From Caballeronia humi (lineage in GTDB: Bacteria > Pseudomonadota > Gammaproteobacteria > Burkholderiales > Burkholderiaceae): a stretch of DNA of 64,000 bases. Positions 35,115 to 44,786 of the stretch are shown piece after piece. Each line of letters opens with the position of its first letter. The stretch's first letter is position 1. The DNA lies in the NCBI RefSeq assembly GCF_001544475.1, contig NZ_FCNW02000003.1:1-64000 (forward strand), read 5' to 3'. Below the pieces are notes generated by a model. The model was not told the DNA's origin. It saw only the letters and a program-made list of their open reading frames with translations, and ran no database searches. The translations under genes and the position numbers were made by a program.

Positions 35115-37150
35115 AACTCACCCATCGCCTGATCCTTTCGTACGCGCTCTACACGCTAGGCTTCTTTCTTTTCATCTACGTGATGGAGCGCATCGAACGC
35201 GTGACGGGGCCGGGCATGTGGATCGGGTACGTGTTCCTGTTCGTGCCGATCGCGGTCTACGCGGTGATCGGGCTGCTCTCGCGCACATCCGATCTAGTCG
35301 AGTATTACGTCGCCGGGCGGCGCGTGCCGTCCGCATTCAACGGCATGGCGACAGCCGCTGACTGGCTCTCGGCGGCGTCGTTCATCGGTCTGGCTGGCTC
35401 GATCTACGCGACCGGCTACGACGGCCTCGCCTACGTGATGGGCTGGACGAGCGGCTACTGCCTCGTCGCGTTCCTGCTCGCGCCGTACGTGCGCAAGCTC
35501 GCGCGCTACACGATCCCCGACTTCCTCGGCACGCGCTTTTCAAGCAACACCGTGCGCGGGCTCGCCGCGCTGGCCGCGATCCTCTGCTCGTTCGTGTACC
35601 TCGTCGCGCAGATTCAGGGCATCGGACTGATCGCGTCGCGCTTCATCGGCATTGATTTCGCGATCGGCATCTTCTGCGGGCTCGCGGGCATTCTCGTGTG
35701 CTCGTTTCTCGGCGGCATGCGCGCTGTGACGTGGACGCAGGTCGCGCAGTACATCATCCTCATCAGCGCAATGCTGATTCCAGTCTCGATGATCGCGCAT
35801 CGCGAAGGGCTCGGCTGGCTGCCGCAACTGAACTACGGACGCGTGATGGAGCGCGTCGAGGCGCTTGAGCGGGAAGTGGCCGCGTCGCCCGACGAAGCGC
35901 GCGTGCGCAACGACTACCGGCGTCAGGCCGCGGAGGTCCAGGAACAAATCGATACGTTGCCGCAGTCGTACTACAGCGAGTACGCGCGGCTCGTTCATGA
36001 GATCGCGGAACTGCGTCGACATAACGGGCCGTTGCGCGAGATCACCGCGCACGAGCGCGAACTGGCCGCGTTCCCGAAAGATCCCGCCGATGCCTTCGCG
36101 AAGTGGACGCGCGCCCGCGATGCACTCACCGAACGCGTCGCCGCACCGGTGCCGATGACCGAGGCGTTCCCGTCGACGCCATCCTCGAACCCCGCCCTCG
36201 ATGAAGAGAGCCGGCGCGTGCATCAGCGCAACTTCCTGTCATTGCTGCTGTGCCTGTCGCTCGGGACGGCGAGCCTGCCGCACATCCTCACGCGCTATAA
36301 CACGACGACGTCCGTCGCATCGGCGCGGCGCTCGGTCGGCTGGACGCTGTTTTTCGTTGCGCTGTTCTATCTGACGGTGCCGGTGCTCGCGGTGCTGATC
36401 AAGCACGAAATGTTGACGGGGCTCGTCGGCCATCGATTCGCCGATCTGCCGCAATGGGTGATGCAGTGGCGCAAGGTCGAGCCGTACCTGATCCGCATCA
36501 GCGACGTGAACGGCGACGGCATCGTGCGCTGGGCGGGTATCCAGATGCAGCCGGACATGGTGGTGCTGGCGGCGCCGGAGATCGCCGGCTTGCCGTACGT
36601 GATCTCGGGGCTGATCGCGGCGGGCGCGCTGGCGGCGGCGCTCTCGACCGCCGATGGTCTGCTGCTCACCATCGCCAACGCGCTTTCGCACGATGTCTAC
36701 TACTGCATGGTCGACAAGACCGCGACGAGCCAGCGGCGCGTGACGATCTCGAAGATCCTGTTGCTTGGCGTGGCGCTGTTCGCGTCTTATGTGGCCTCGC
36801 TGAATACGGGGAACATCCTGTTTCTGGTGGGGGCGGCGTTTTCGCTGGCGGCGTCGAGTCTGTTTCCGGTGCTCGTGCTGGGCGTGTTCTGGAAGCGCAC
36901 GACCAAGCACGGCGCGGTGGCGGGGATGGTGTCGGGGCTGGTCGTGTGCGTCTACTACATCGTGTCGACTTATCCGTTCTTTACGCAGATGACGGGGTTC
37001 GTCGGGCCGCGCTGGTTCGGCATCGAGCCGATCAGCTCGGGCGTGTTCGGCGTGCCGGCCGGATTCGTCGCGACGATCGCGGTGAGTCTCTTCGACCGCA
37101 AGCCCGACGCCTATACGCGGGCGCTCGTGGACTACATCCGGCACCCGTAG
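35111..37150 (+). CDS. Sodium:solute symporter (VC_2705 subfamily, ActP-like)
   Basis: A 679-residue SSSF transporter, longer than acetate permease ActP (about 550). The fold helices carry Y-Y-V-A-G-R-R-V-P-S-A-F-N-G-M-A and S-F-I-G-L-A-G-S-I-Y. Between two helices an extra hydrophilic, helix-prone stretch of about 140 residues (about 235-375, rich in E, R and A) appears, as seen in the VC_2705 subfamily. It likely imports acetate or another monocarboxylate with sodium, in line with acs upstream. Translationally coupled to the DUF4212 gene. Confidence 0.9.
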   Translation: MKLTHRLILSYALYTLGFFLFIYVMERIERVTGPGMWIGYVFLFVPIAVYAVIGLLSRTSDLVEYYVAGRRVPSAFNGMATAADWLSAASFIGLAGSIYATGYDGLAYVMGWTSGYCLVAFLLAPYVRKLARYTIPDFLGTRFSSNTVRGLAALAAILCSFVYLVAQIQGIGLIASRFIGIDFAIGIFCGLAGILVCSFLGGMRAVTWTQVAQYIILISAMLIPVSMIAHREGLGWLPQLNYGRVMERVEALEREVAASPDEARVRNDYRRQAAEVQEQIDTLPQSYYSEYARLVHEIAELRRHNGPLREITAHERELAAFPKDPADAFAKWTRARDALTERVAAPVPMTEAFPSTPSSNPALDEESRRVHQRNFLSLLLCLSLGTASLPHILTRYNTTTSVASARRSVGWTLFFVALFYLTVPVLAVLIKHEMLTGLVGHRFADLPQWVMQWRKVEPYLIRISDVNGDGIVRWAGIQMQPDMVVLAAPEIAGLPYVISGLIAAGALAAALSTADGLLLTIANALSHDVYYCMVDKTATSQRRVTISKILLLGVALFASYVASLNTGNILFLVGAAFSLAASSLFPVLVLGVFWKRTTKHGAVAGMVSGLVVCVYYIVSTYPFFTQMTGFVGPRWFGIEPISSGVFGVPAGFVATIAVSLFDRKPDAYTRALVDYIRHP

Positions 37151-37182
37151 CGAGGGGGTGGCAGGGGCGAGGGAGTTTTTGC

Positions 37183-37188
37183 TATAAT
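37183..37188 (+). promoter_or_regulatory. -10 box of the tRNA-Ser gene
   Basis: TATAAT stands 12 bases before the mature tRNA start, in the position of a strong stable-RNA promoter; T-rich sequence precedes it, and the -35 is not clear. Confidence 0.6.
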
Positions 37189-37200
37189 CCGCGTCTTGCC

Positions 37201-37290
37201 GGAGAGATGGATGAGCGGTTTAAGTCGCACGCCTGGAAAGCGTGTATAGGGTAAAACCTATCCGGGGTTCGAATCCCCGTCTCTCCGCCA
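37201..37290 (+). tRNA. tRNA-Ser (anticodon GGA)
   Basis: A class II tRNA of 90 bases with a long variable arm. The acceptor GGAGAGA pairs with TCTCTCC, followed by the G discriminator and an encoded CCA. The anticodon loop reads C-T-GGA-A-A in a GCC/AGC-bounded stem, decoding UCC/UCU. The T loop TTCGAAT is standard. Its own promoter and terminator flank it. No integrase or direct repeat suggests an inserted element at its 3' end. Confidence 0.95.
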
Positions 37291-37300
37291 GAGCCAGTCA

Positions 37301-37340
37301 AAAAGCCCCGTTACTTCAATGAGTAGCGGGGCTTTTGTTT
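37301..37340 (+). terminator. Terminator of tRNA-Ser
   Basis: A 15-bp stem, AAAAGCCCCGTTACT against AGTAGCGGGGCTTTT with one wobble pair, followed by T-rich sequence, 10 bases after the tRNA. Confidence 0.9.
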
Positions 37341-37441
37341 TGCCAGGTCATCAGATAGCCCGTCAGCGAGTTCGCTCTCGCGTCAATGCGAAGACGCGTT
37401 TGCGAAATGCAGCGGCGGTCTGTTCCGGACGCCTCCATCGG

Positions 37442-38317
37442 CTACGGACAGAACCGCTTCGCCCATTCACCCGTCGCGACCGAATAAAACTCATCGAGCG
37501 TGCGAACCGCGACCGCTCCGATCCCCAGATATCGCGCCGCGTCGGAAATCGTCGCGAGCGGATCGTCGAGATTCAGCGCCGTAGCGCCCGTTTGCTTGCT
37601 GAGCTTCTCGCCGTCGTCGTTCGTGACGAGCGGCACATGCAGATACGCGGGCGTCGCCACGCCGAGACGCTGCTGCAGATAAATCTGCCGCGCGGTGGAA
37701 TCGAGCAGATCGGCGCCCCGCACGACATGCGTAATGCCAGCCTCCGCATCATCGGCGACGACCGCCAGTTGATACGCCCACTGTCCATCGGCGCGCTTGA
37801 GCACGAAATCGCCGACTTCGGTCGCCAGATCCTGCGACTGCGCGCCCTGCCAGCGATCCACAAAACTCACGCGCGCCGCCACGCCATTGGGCACGCGCAG
37901 CCGCCAAGCGCGCGGCGCGCGGCCGTGCAGACCATCGCGGCAAGTGCCCGGATACGCGAGCGTCGCGTGCCGCATGTGCGTATTCAGAAGGGAATCGGCA
38001 ATTTCGCGGCGCGTGCAGCCGCAGGGATAAACGAAGCCTGCCGCCTGCAAGCGTCCGAACGCCGCTTCGTAGGCCTCGTCGCGTTGGCTCTGCCACGCGG
38101 GTGGTTCGTCCGAGTGCATGTGAAAGCGCGCGAGCGTCGCGAGAATGTCGTCGGCGGCGCCGGGCACGGTGCGCGGACCATCGACGTCTTCGATCCGCAC
38201 GATCCACGCGCCCCGATGCGCCCGCGCGTCGAGCCAGCTTGCCAGCGCGCTCACGAGCGAGCCGATGTGCAGCGGCCCGGTGGGCGAGGGCGCGAATCGT
38301 CCGCGATAGCCGCTCAC
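37442..38317 (-). CDS. gluQ: Glutamyl-Q tRNA(Asp) synthetase
   Basis: GluQRS charges queuosine at position 34 of tRNA-Asp with glutamate. The 291-residue protein is a GluRS catalytic core without anticodon domain. [14 protein letters not shown] (class I HIGH motif) lies at the N-terminus; the zinc site is Y-P-C-G-C...Y-P-G-T-C; the K-L-S-K-Q motif is near residue 235. The start is GTG at 38317, overlapping the trhO stop by 4 bases; a longer frame lacks conservation. Coupling with trhO groups two wobble-base tRNA enzymes. Confidence 0.93.
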   Translation of the reverse strand: MSGYRGRFAPSPTGPLHIGSLVSALASWLDARAHRGAWIVRIEDVDGPRTVPGAADDILATLARFHMHSDEPPAWQSQRDEAYEAAFGRLQAAGFVYPCGCTRREIADSLLNTHMRHATLAYPGTCRDGLHGRAPRAWRLRVPNGVAARVSFVDRWQGAQSQDLATEVGDFVLKRADGQWAYQLAVVADDAEAGITHVVRGADLLDSTARQIYLQQRLGVATPAYLHVPLVTNDDGEKLSKQTGATALNLDDPLATISDAARYLGIGAVAVRTLDEFYSVATGEWAKRFCP

Positions 38318-39180
38318 GCCGCGCGTGACTCCCCGCGAGCGTCCGGATGACACGCCGGGCACGTCTTGCCGGGCACATAGAACTCGGACTTCTGATCCTC
38401 CACGCTCACCACCGCCCGGCAGCCGAAGCATTGCGACGTCGCCGTCGGCTCGAGGTTCGGGTTCAGCGCCGTGCGATAGTCGAACACGAAGCACTCGCCG
38501 TCGTAATGCGCGCCGCCGACTTCCTCGAAGTATTTCAGGATGCCGCCTTCGAGCTGATACACGTGATCGATGCCGACTTCCTTCATATGGATCGCCGCTT
38601 TTTCGCAGCGAATCCCGCCGGTGCAGAACGACACGACCGTCTTGCCTTCCAGATCGGCGCGATTCTGCTCGATCATCTCCGGAAACTCGCTGAATTTCGT
38701 GATGCGGTAGTCAAGCGCGTTGTCGAACGTGCCGACGTCGACTTCGAACGCGTTGCGCGTATCCAGCATGACGACGGGGCGGCCTTCGTCGTCATGGCCG
38801 CGATCAAGCCAGCTTTTTAGCGTCGGCGCGTCGACGAAAGGCGCGCGGCCGAGTTCGGGCCGGATCGCGGGCTTCTTCATCGTGATGATTTCGCGCTTGA
38901 GCTTCACCAGCATCCGTCGAAACGGCTGCTTTTCGGAAACACTTTCCTTGAACTGCAGATCGGCGAACTTGCCTTCGAAGAGGGCATCGCCGCGAATGTA
39001 GTCGATGAACGCGCGGACGTTTTCTATTCCGCCCGCGACAAACAGGTTGATGCCCTCCGGGGCCAGCAGGATCGTGCCCTTCAGGCCGAGCGCGGCACAG
39101 CGCTCGGTGACGAGCGGCCGCCACGCGGGGCAGTCGTCGATGGTCACGAATTTGTAGGCGGAAAGGTTGAGGATATTCAT
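38314..39180 (-). CDS. trhO: tRNA uridine(34) hydroxylase TrhO (YceA-like rhodanese)
   Basis: A 288-residue protein with an N-terminal acylphosphatase-like domain (about 1-95) and a rhodanese domain (about 125-225) with the active-site loop [10 protein letters not shown] near residue 190. The C-terminal cysteine-rich tail (C-F-G-C...C-P-A-C) is common in the family. TrhO hydroxylates U34 of certain tRNAs, the first step to 5-methoxy- or oxyacetyl-uridine. The next gene, gluQ, also modifies a tRNA wobble base. Confidence 0.9.
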   Translation of the reverse strand: MNILNLSAYKFVTIDDCPAWRPLVTERCAALGLKGTILLAPEGINLFVAGGIENVRAFIDYIRGDALFEGKFADLQFKESVSEKQPFRRMLVKLKREIITMKKPAIRPELGRAPFVDAPTLKSWLDRGHDDEGRPVVMLDTRNAFEVDVGTFDNALDYRITKFSEFPEMIEQNRADLEGKTVVSFCTGGIRCEKAAIHMKEVGIDHVYQLEGGILKYFEEVGGAHYDGECFVFDYRTALNPNLEPTATSQCFGCRAVVSVEDQKSEFYVPGKTCPACHPDARGESRAA

Positions 39181-39404
39181 GTAGGTTGCTGTGAAAACCG
39201 GCGAAGCCAGACAGTCCGGCGGCTCGCGAAACCCGTATTATCCCGCAAACCGCTCAGGTGCCCGGATCGGCCGATCGGCCTATTCGCCGCACCCCGTGGT
39301 GCTTGCTTCTCCGGCCATTTTCAAGACAAAGCGCGGCCTTGTCCGATCGGCCAACGCGGGCGCGAGCGGGAATTTCGCGAAGAGGGGCATGTACAATATC
39401 GCCC

Positions 39405-42400
39405 ATGTCAGATCCCCGCTTCGTTCATCTCCGCGTCCACTCCGAGTTCTCGATTGCCGATGGCATCGTGCGTCTGGACGACGTCGTCAAAGCCGCTGCC
39501 AAAGATGGTCAGGGCGCGCTCGCGCTCACCGATCTCGGCAACGCGTTCGGTCTCGTGCGCTTCTACAAGGAAGCGCGCGGCAAAGGGGTCAAACCCATCG
39601 CCGGCTGTGACGTCTGGATCACGAATCCGGCCGATCGCGACAAACCGTCGCGCCTCGTTTTGCTCGTGCGCGACAAGGTCGGTTATCTCAATTTGTGCGA
39701 GTTGCTGAGTCGCGCGTGGCTCACCAATCAGTATCGTGGGCGCGCGGAAGTCGAATTCGAATGGCTGGAAGGCGGCCTAGCCGAGGGCCTGCTCGCGATT
39801 TCCGGCGCGCAGCAGGGCGATATCGGCATGGCGTTCGCCGCCGGCAACGACCAGGCCGCGCAACGCAACGCCGAGCGCTGGGCGAAGCTTTTTCCGAACG
39901 CGTTCTACATCGAATTGCAGCGTGCCGGGCAGCCGGGCGCGGAGACGTACATCCAACAGGCGGTCGCGCTCGCGGCGAAGCTGAAGCTGCCGGTCGTCGC
40001 CACGCATCCGCTGCAATACATGACGCCCGACGATTTCACCGCGCACGAAGCGCGCGTGTGCATCTCGGAAGGCGACATTCTCGCGAATCCGCGTCGCCAG
40101 AAGCGTTTCACGACGGACCAGTTTTTCCGCACACAGGACGAGATGTGCGCGCTGTTCGCGGATATTCCGTCGGCGATCGCGAATACGGTCGAGATCGCCA
40201 AGCGCTGCAATCTCACGCTCGAACTCGGCAAGCCGAAGCTGCCGCTCTTCCCGACGCCCGACGGCATGTCGCTCGACGACTACCTCGTGCAGTTGTCGAA
40301 GGACGGTCTCGAAGTGCGCCTGGAACAGCTCTATCCGGACGAAGCCGAACGCGAGAAACAGCGTGAAACCTATTACGCGCGGCTCGATTTCGAATGCAAC
40401 ACCATCATCAAGATGGGCTTTCCGGGCTACTTCCTGATCGTCGCCGACTTCATCATGTGGGCGAAGAACAATGGCGTGCCGGTCGGCCCGGGGCGGGGCT
40501 CGGGCGCGGGTTCGCTCGTCGCGTACGCGCTCGGCATTACCGATCTCGATCCGCTGCGCTACAACCTGCTGTTCGAACGTTTCCTGAACCCGGAACGCGT
40601 GTCGATGCCCGACTTCGACATCGACTTCTGTCAGGAAGGACGCGACCGCGTCATTCAATACGTGAAGCAGAAGTACGGCGCGGACGCCGTCTCGCAGATC
40701 GCCACCTTCGGCACGATGGCGGCGAAGGCGGCGGTGCGCGACATCGGCCGGGTGCTCGATCTCGGCTACATGTTCACCGACGGCATCGCGAAGCTGATTC
40801 CGTTCAAGCCGGGCAAGCACGTCACCATCGCCGACGCGATGAAGGAAGAGCCCGCGCTGCAGGAGCGTTTCGACAACGAAGACGAAGTGCATCAGTTGCT
40901 GGAGCTCGCGCAGCGTGTCGAGGGCCTGACGCGCAACGTCGGCATGCACGCGGGCGGTGTCTTGATCGCGCCCGGCAAGCTCACGGATTTCTGTCCGCTC
41001 TACACGCAGGGCGAGGACGGCGGCGTCGTCAGCCAGTACGACAAGGACGACGTCGAAGCCGTCGGCCTCGTCAAGTTCGACTTTTTGGGTCTGACCACGC
41101 TCACCATCCTGGATTGGGCGGAGCGCTATATCCGCCGGCTCGATCCGTCGAAGGAAAACTGGAATCTCGCGCAGGTTCCGCTCGACGATCCCGCTTCGTT
41201 CAGCATCCTCAAGAAAGCGAACACCGTCGCCGTGTTCCAGCTTGAAAGCCGCGGCATGCAGGGCATGCTGAAGGACGCGCAGCCTGACCGCTTCGAGGAC
41301 ATCATCGCGCTCGTGGCGCTGTACCGGCCGGGTCCGATGGACCTGATTCCGAGCTTCTGCGCGCGCAAGCACGGGCGCGAGATAGTCGAATATCCAGACC
41401 CGCGCGTCGAACCCGTCCTGAAAGAGACCTACGGCATCATGGTCTACCAGGAGCAGGTGATGCAGATGGCGCAGATCATCGGCGGCTATTCGCTCGGTGG
41501 CGCCGACTTGCTGCGCCGCGCGATGGGCAAGAAGAAGGCCGAGGAGATGGCGCAGCATCGCGAGCTGTTCCGGCAGGGCGCGGCGGTCAACGGTTTGACG
41601 GCGACGAAAGCAGACGAAATCTTCGACTTGATGGAAAAGTTCGCGGGCTACGGCTTCAACAAGTCGCACGCGGCCGCCTACGCGCTGTTGGCCTACTACA
41701 CGGCGTGGCTCAAGGCGCACCATCCGGCCGAATTCATGGCGGCCAACATGTCGCTCGCAATGGACGACACCGACAAGGTCAAGATCCTGTTCGAGGACTG
41801 CCTGAACAACGGCATGTCGGTGTTGCCGCCGAACATCAACCAGTCGGCGTATCGCTTCGAGCCGGTCGCGGAAGCCGACGGCAAGCGCTCGAAAACCATT
41901 CGCTACGGCCTCGGTGCCGTGAAGGGCAGCGGCCAGAACGCGATCGAAGAAATCCTGCGCGTGCGCGAGGAAGCGCCTTTCACCGATCTCTTCGATTTCT
42001 GCATGCGCGTCGACCGGCGCGTCGTGAACCGCCGCACGGTCGAGGCATTGATCCGCGCCGGCGCGTTCGACGCGCTGCACGAGAACCGCGCGCAACTGAT
42101 CGCGTCCGTTCCGCTCGCGATGGAAGCCGCCGATCAGGCCGCCGCCAACGCGATGCAGGCCGGTCTCTTCGATATGGGCGACCATCCGCAGCAGGGCCAC
42201 GAACTCGTCGACGAACCCGCGTGGTCTGACAAGAAGCGCCTGCAGGAAGAAAAGACAGCGCTCGGCTTCTACCTGTCGGGCCATTTGTTCGACGCCTACA
42301 AGTCCGAAGTGCGCCGCTTCGTGCGCCAGAAGATCGGCGAACTGAAGGAAGGGCGCGACAAGCTCGTTGCGGGCGTCATCACGATGATGCGCACGCAGAT

Positions 42401-42950
42401 GACCCAGCGCGGCAAGATGCTGATCGTCAATCTCGACGACGGCACCGGCCAGTGCGAAGTCACCGTCTTCAACGAGCAGTTCGAGGCCAACAAGGCGCTC
42501 TTCAAGGAAGACGAGCTGCTCGTCGTGCAAGGCCAGGCGCGCAACGACGCGTTCACGGGCGGGATTCGCTTCACGGTCGAATCGGCGATGGATCTCGAAC
42601 GCGCGCGCAGCCGTTATGCGCAGGCGGTGAAGCTCGAAATGAACGGCAACGCCGACGCGCTGCGCCTGAAACGCGTGCTCGAAGCGCATTGCGCCGGGCC
42701 CGACGAACCGGCGAGTGCCCCCGCGCCGATGCCCTCGCGCGGCGGCCAGCGCGGGGAGCGCGACTTCGGCCGGGGACAGCGCCAGCCGGTGCACATTCCG
42801 AGCGGCCTGAACGTGAGCATCGTGTATCGCAGCGAGCACGCCGAAGGCGAAGTGCGACTCGGCGATGCCTGGCGCGTCAAGCCCACCGACGATCTCATCA
42901 CGGCGCTGCGCGGCGAATTCGCCGGCAGCTCGATCGAGATCGTCTATTGA
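39405..42950 (+). CDS. dnaE: DNA polymerase III alpha subunit DnaE (replicative)
   Basis: The main replicative polymerase, 1181 residues. It starts MSDPRFVHLRVHSEFSIADG (PHP domain). The catalytic aspartates are in M-P-D-F-D-I-D-F-C near residue 401. The fingers region has the FNKSHAAAYALL motif. The OB-fold lies near residue 1010 and the C-terminal tau-binding part is present, unlike in DnaE2. Although the frame is open to 39258, the ATG at 39405 gives the family start. The stop overlaps the next ATG by one base (TGATG). Confidence 0.96.
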   Translation: MSDPRFVHLRVHSEFSIADGIVRLDDVVKAAAKDGQGALALTDLGNAFGLVRFYKEARGKGVKPIAGCDVWITNPADRDKPSRLVLLVRDKVGYLNLCELLSRAWLTNQYRGRAEVEFEWLEGGLAEGLLAISGAQQGDIGMAFAAGNDQAAQRNAERWAKLFPNAFYIELQRAGQPGAETYIQQAVALAAKLKLPVVATHPLQYMTPDDFTAHEARVCISEGDILANPRRQKRFTTDQFFRTQDEMCALFADIPSAIANTVEIAKRCNLTLELGKPKLPLFPTPDGMSLDDYLVQLSKDGLEVRLEQLYPDEAEREKQRETYYARLDFECNTIIKMGFPGYFLIVADFIMWAKNNGVPVGPGRGSGAGSLVAYALGITDLDPLRYNLLFERFLNPERVSMPDFDIDFCQEGRDRVIQYVKQKYGADAVSQIATFGTMAAKAAVRDIGRVLDLGYMFTDGIAKLIPFKPGKHVTIADAMKEEPALQERFDNEDEVHQLLELAQRVEGLTRNVGMHAGGVLIAPGKLTDFCPLYTQGEDGGVVSQYDKDDVEAVGLVKFDFLGLTTLTILDWAERYIRRLDPSKENWNLAQVPLDDPASFSILKKANTVAVFQLESRGMQGMLKDAQPDRFEDIIALVALYRPGPMDLIPSFCARKHGREIVEYPDPRVEPVLKETYGIMVYQEQVMQMAQIIGGYSLGGADLLRRAMGKKKAEEMAQHRELFRQGAAVNGLTATKADEIFDLMEKFAGYGFNKSHAAAYALLAYYTAWLKAHHPAEFMAANMSLAMDDTDKVKILFEDCLNNGMSVLPPNINQSAYRFEPVAEADGKRSKTIRYGLGAVKGSGQNAIEEILRVREEAPFTDLFDFCMRVDRRVVNRRTVEALIRAGAFDALHENRAQLIASVPLAMEAADQAAANAMQAGLFDMGDHPQQGHELVDEPAWSDKKRLQEEKTALGFYLSGHLFDAYKSEVRRFVRQKIGELKEGRDKLVAGVITMMRTQMTQRGKMLIVNLDDGTGQCEVTVFNEQFEANKALFKEDELLVVQGQARNDAFTGGIRFTVESAMDLERARSRYAQAVKLEMNGNADALRLKRVLEAHCAGPDEPASAPAPMPSRGGQRGERDFGRGQRQPVHIPSGLNVSIVYRSEHAEGEVRLGDAWRVKPTDDLITALRGEFAGSSIEIVY

Positions 42951-44020
42951 TGCGACTCGGCATCTCCGCCAACGCGCTGCGCTTGAGCGGCGGCCTCGAA
43001 CGCTACGCGATGGACCTCGTGCGCGGCCTTGCGGAAGCCGGCTTCACGGGCAGCCGCAAGCCCGCGTTCTTCGCGCGCAAAATCGACGCGTCCTTGCCAG
43101 AGGCGCAGCTTGTCGAGGCGCACCGGATCAAGGTCGGCTTGCTGCCCGGTAAATTTCGCGACGCGTGGTTCTCCTGGGCGCTCAGGCGCGCGCGCCGCAA
43201 GGCGCAGGTGGACGTGCTGATCGGCTGCAATCGGGTGGAATCGTCGGAGATCGCGATTTGCGGCGGCACGCATATCGGCTTTCTGAAGGCCACCGGGCGG
43301 CGCGAAAAGCAGTCGGATCGCCGGCAGGTCGCGCTGGAGAAGCGCCAGTATCGGGACGCGCGTGTGATCGTCGCGCATTCGAAGCTGATGCGCGACGAAC
43401 TGCGCACGCTCTACGGCATCGACGACCGGAAAATTCGCGTGCTGTATCCGCCGGTGGACAGCCGGCGCTTTTCCCCCGTCGATGCTCCGACGCGCGCGCA
43501 ACTGCGCAAGCAGTTCAATTTCGCCGACGACGAAATCGTGCTGCTGTTTCCGTCGAGCAGCCATGTGCGAAAAGGCTTGCCGCTGATCGAAAAGGCGCTG
43601 GCCGGCACGACGCTGCCGGTGGTCGTCGCCGTCGCGGGGCGCGCGCCGGACAAGCTGTCGGCGTGCGTGCGCTATATCGGCTACGCGAAAAACATCGAGG
43701 ACTGCTACCGCGCCGCCGATTTCACGATCCTCGCCTCGACCTACGAGCCGTTCGGGCTCGTCGGAGTGGAATCGGTGATGTGCGGCACGCCGGTGATCTT
43801 TCCGCAGAGCATCGGCTGCTGCGACGCGATCGCTGACTACGCGAAGCACATTTTCCGCCCCGGCGACGCCGCCGATTTGCGCCGCGTCGTCGAGCAGGCG
43901 GTTCAGACGCCCCGTTCGCGCGAACCTGTATCGCGCGAGGCAATTCTCTACGACGCGGACGTCTCCGTGCACGTCGCGGAGCTGCTCGCTCTCGCGAACG
44001 ACATCCACGCGAGCCGCTGA
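42950..44020 (+). CDS. Glycosyltransferase family 4 (WaaG-like LPS core enzyme)
   Basis: A 356-residue GT-B glycosyltransferase. The N-terminal half begins M-R-L-G-I-S-A-N-A-L-R-L-S-G-G-L-E-R-Y. The donor-binding half has E-P-F-G-L-V-G-V-E-S-V-M-C-G-T-P-V near residue 265-280, the E-x7-E motif of family GT4. LPS core genes downstream suggest it adds a core sugar; donor and acceptor are unknown. The ATG overlaps the dnaE stop by one base. Confidence 0.87.
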   Translation: MRLGISANALRLSGGLERYAMDLVRGLAEAGFTGSRKPAFFARKIDASLPEAQLVEAHRIKVGLLPGKFRDAWFSWALRRARRKAQVDVLIGCNRVESSEIAICGGTHIGFLKATGRREKQSDRRQVALEKRQYRDARVIVAHSKLMRDELRTLYGIDDRKIRVLYPPVDSRRFSPVDAPTRAQLRKQFNFADDEIVLLFPSSSHVRKGLPLIEKALAGTTLPVVVAVAGRAPDKLSACVRYIGYAKNIEDCYRAADFTILASTYEPFGLVGVESVMCGTPVIFPQSIGCCDAIADYAKHIFRPGDAADLRRVVEQAVQTPRSREPVSREAILYDADVSVHVAELLALANDIHASR

Positions 44021-44024
44021 CGCT

Positions 44025-44786
44025 TCAATGCGGTGAGTTCAGTTGCGCGAGCTTCAGGAAACGGTAATAGACCGTTTGAGCGTTGAAGACCGCGATCATG
44101 AAGCCGGTGCGGCCGTCGAGAAAGCCGCGCCGCAGGAAGTACGTCCGCAGGAACGCCCACGCGCCGCGCGTCACCGCGATGCTGAAGCTGCCGCGCTTGC
44201 CTGCCGCGTGGCGCTGTTCGGCGCCGGCGCTCGAATAGGCGTCGAGCTTGCGCAACACCGTCTCGAAATCCTCGTACGAGTAGTGCATGAGCCGGCCTTC
44301 GAGCCGCGCGACCGGCTTTCCCGTCGATATTACGAGGCGCTCGTGCACGAGATCGTCGGAAAAGCGCGCCGTGCCGCGTTTGAAGAGGCGCGGGATCCAG
44401 TCCGGATACCAGCCGCTGTGCCGCACCCACACGCCGCAGAAGCTAGACAGCCGATCGACCGAATAGACGTCGGCGCGCGGGTCCGTGATCGCTGCGCGAA
44501 TCGATGCGGCCAGTTCAGGCGTGACGACTTCGTCGGCGTCGATGGAGAGCACCCAGTCGGTGGAAAGCGCGTCGAGCGCGCGGTTTTTCTGCGGGCCGAA
44601 GCCCGGCCAGCCGCGCGCTTCGATCACGCGCGCGCGATGCGCCTCGGCGATGCCGGCGGTCGCATCGGTGCTGCCGCCGTCGATCACGACGATCTCGTCG
44701 GCGAACGAAACGGCCGACAGGCACTGCGCGAGCCGGGCCGCCGCGTTATACGTGATGATGGCGATGCCGAGGGTAGGCTGGGTCAT
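44025..44786 (-). CDS. Glycosyltransferase family 2 (WaaE/KdtX-like)
   Basis: A 253-residue GT-A enzyme. The N-terminal I-I-T-Y-N-A-A and E-I-V-V-I-D-G-G-S-T-D-A-T (nucleotide binding) are followed by D-A-D-E (metal-binding DxD type) near residue 85. R-R-G-F-L-D-G-R-T-G-F is typical of WaaE, a core beta-glucosyltransferase. It probably decorates the inner core of LPS. It is convergent with the GT4 gene, 4 bases apart, and divergent from the heptosyltransferase operon. Confidence 0.86.
   Translation of the reverse strand: MTQPTLGIAIITYNAAARLAQCLSAVSFADEIVVIDGGSTDATAGIAEAHRARVIEARGWPGFGPQKNRALDALSTDWVLSIDADEVVTPELAASIRAAITDPRADVYSVDRLSSFCGVWVRHSGWYPDWIPRLFKRGTARFSDDLVHERLVISTGKPVARLEGRLMHYSYEDFETVLRKLDAYSSAGAEQRHAAGKRGSFSIAVTRGAWAFLRTYFLRRGFLDGRTGFMIAVFNAQTVYYRFLKLAQLNSPH

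Noticed and set aside
37201..37340. tRNA-Ser as an integration site for a genomic island
   Set aside because: No integrase, no repeated tRNA end downstream, and core genes (gluQ, trhO, dnaE) follow directly.
39777..42839. 1020-codon minus-strand frame opposite dnaE
   Set aside because: Antisense shadow: Arg/His/Leu-rich, no known domain, fully covered by the DnaE frame.
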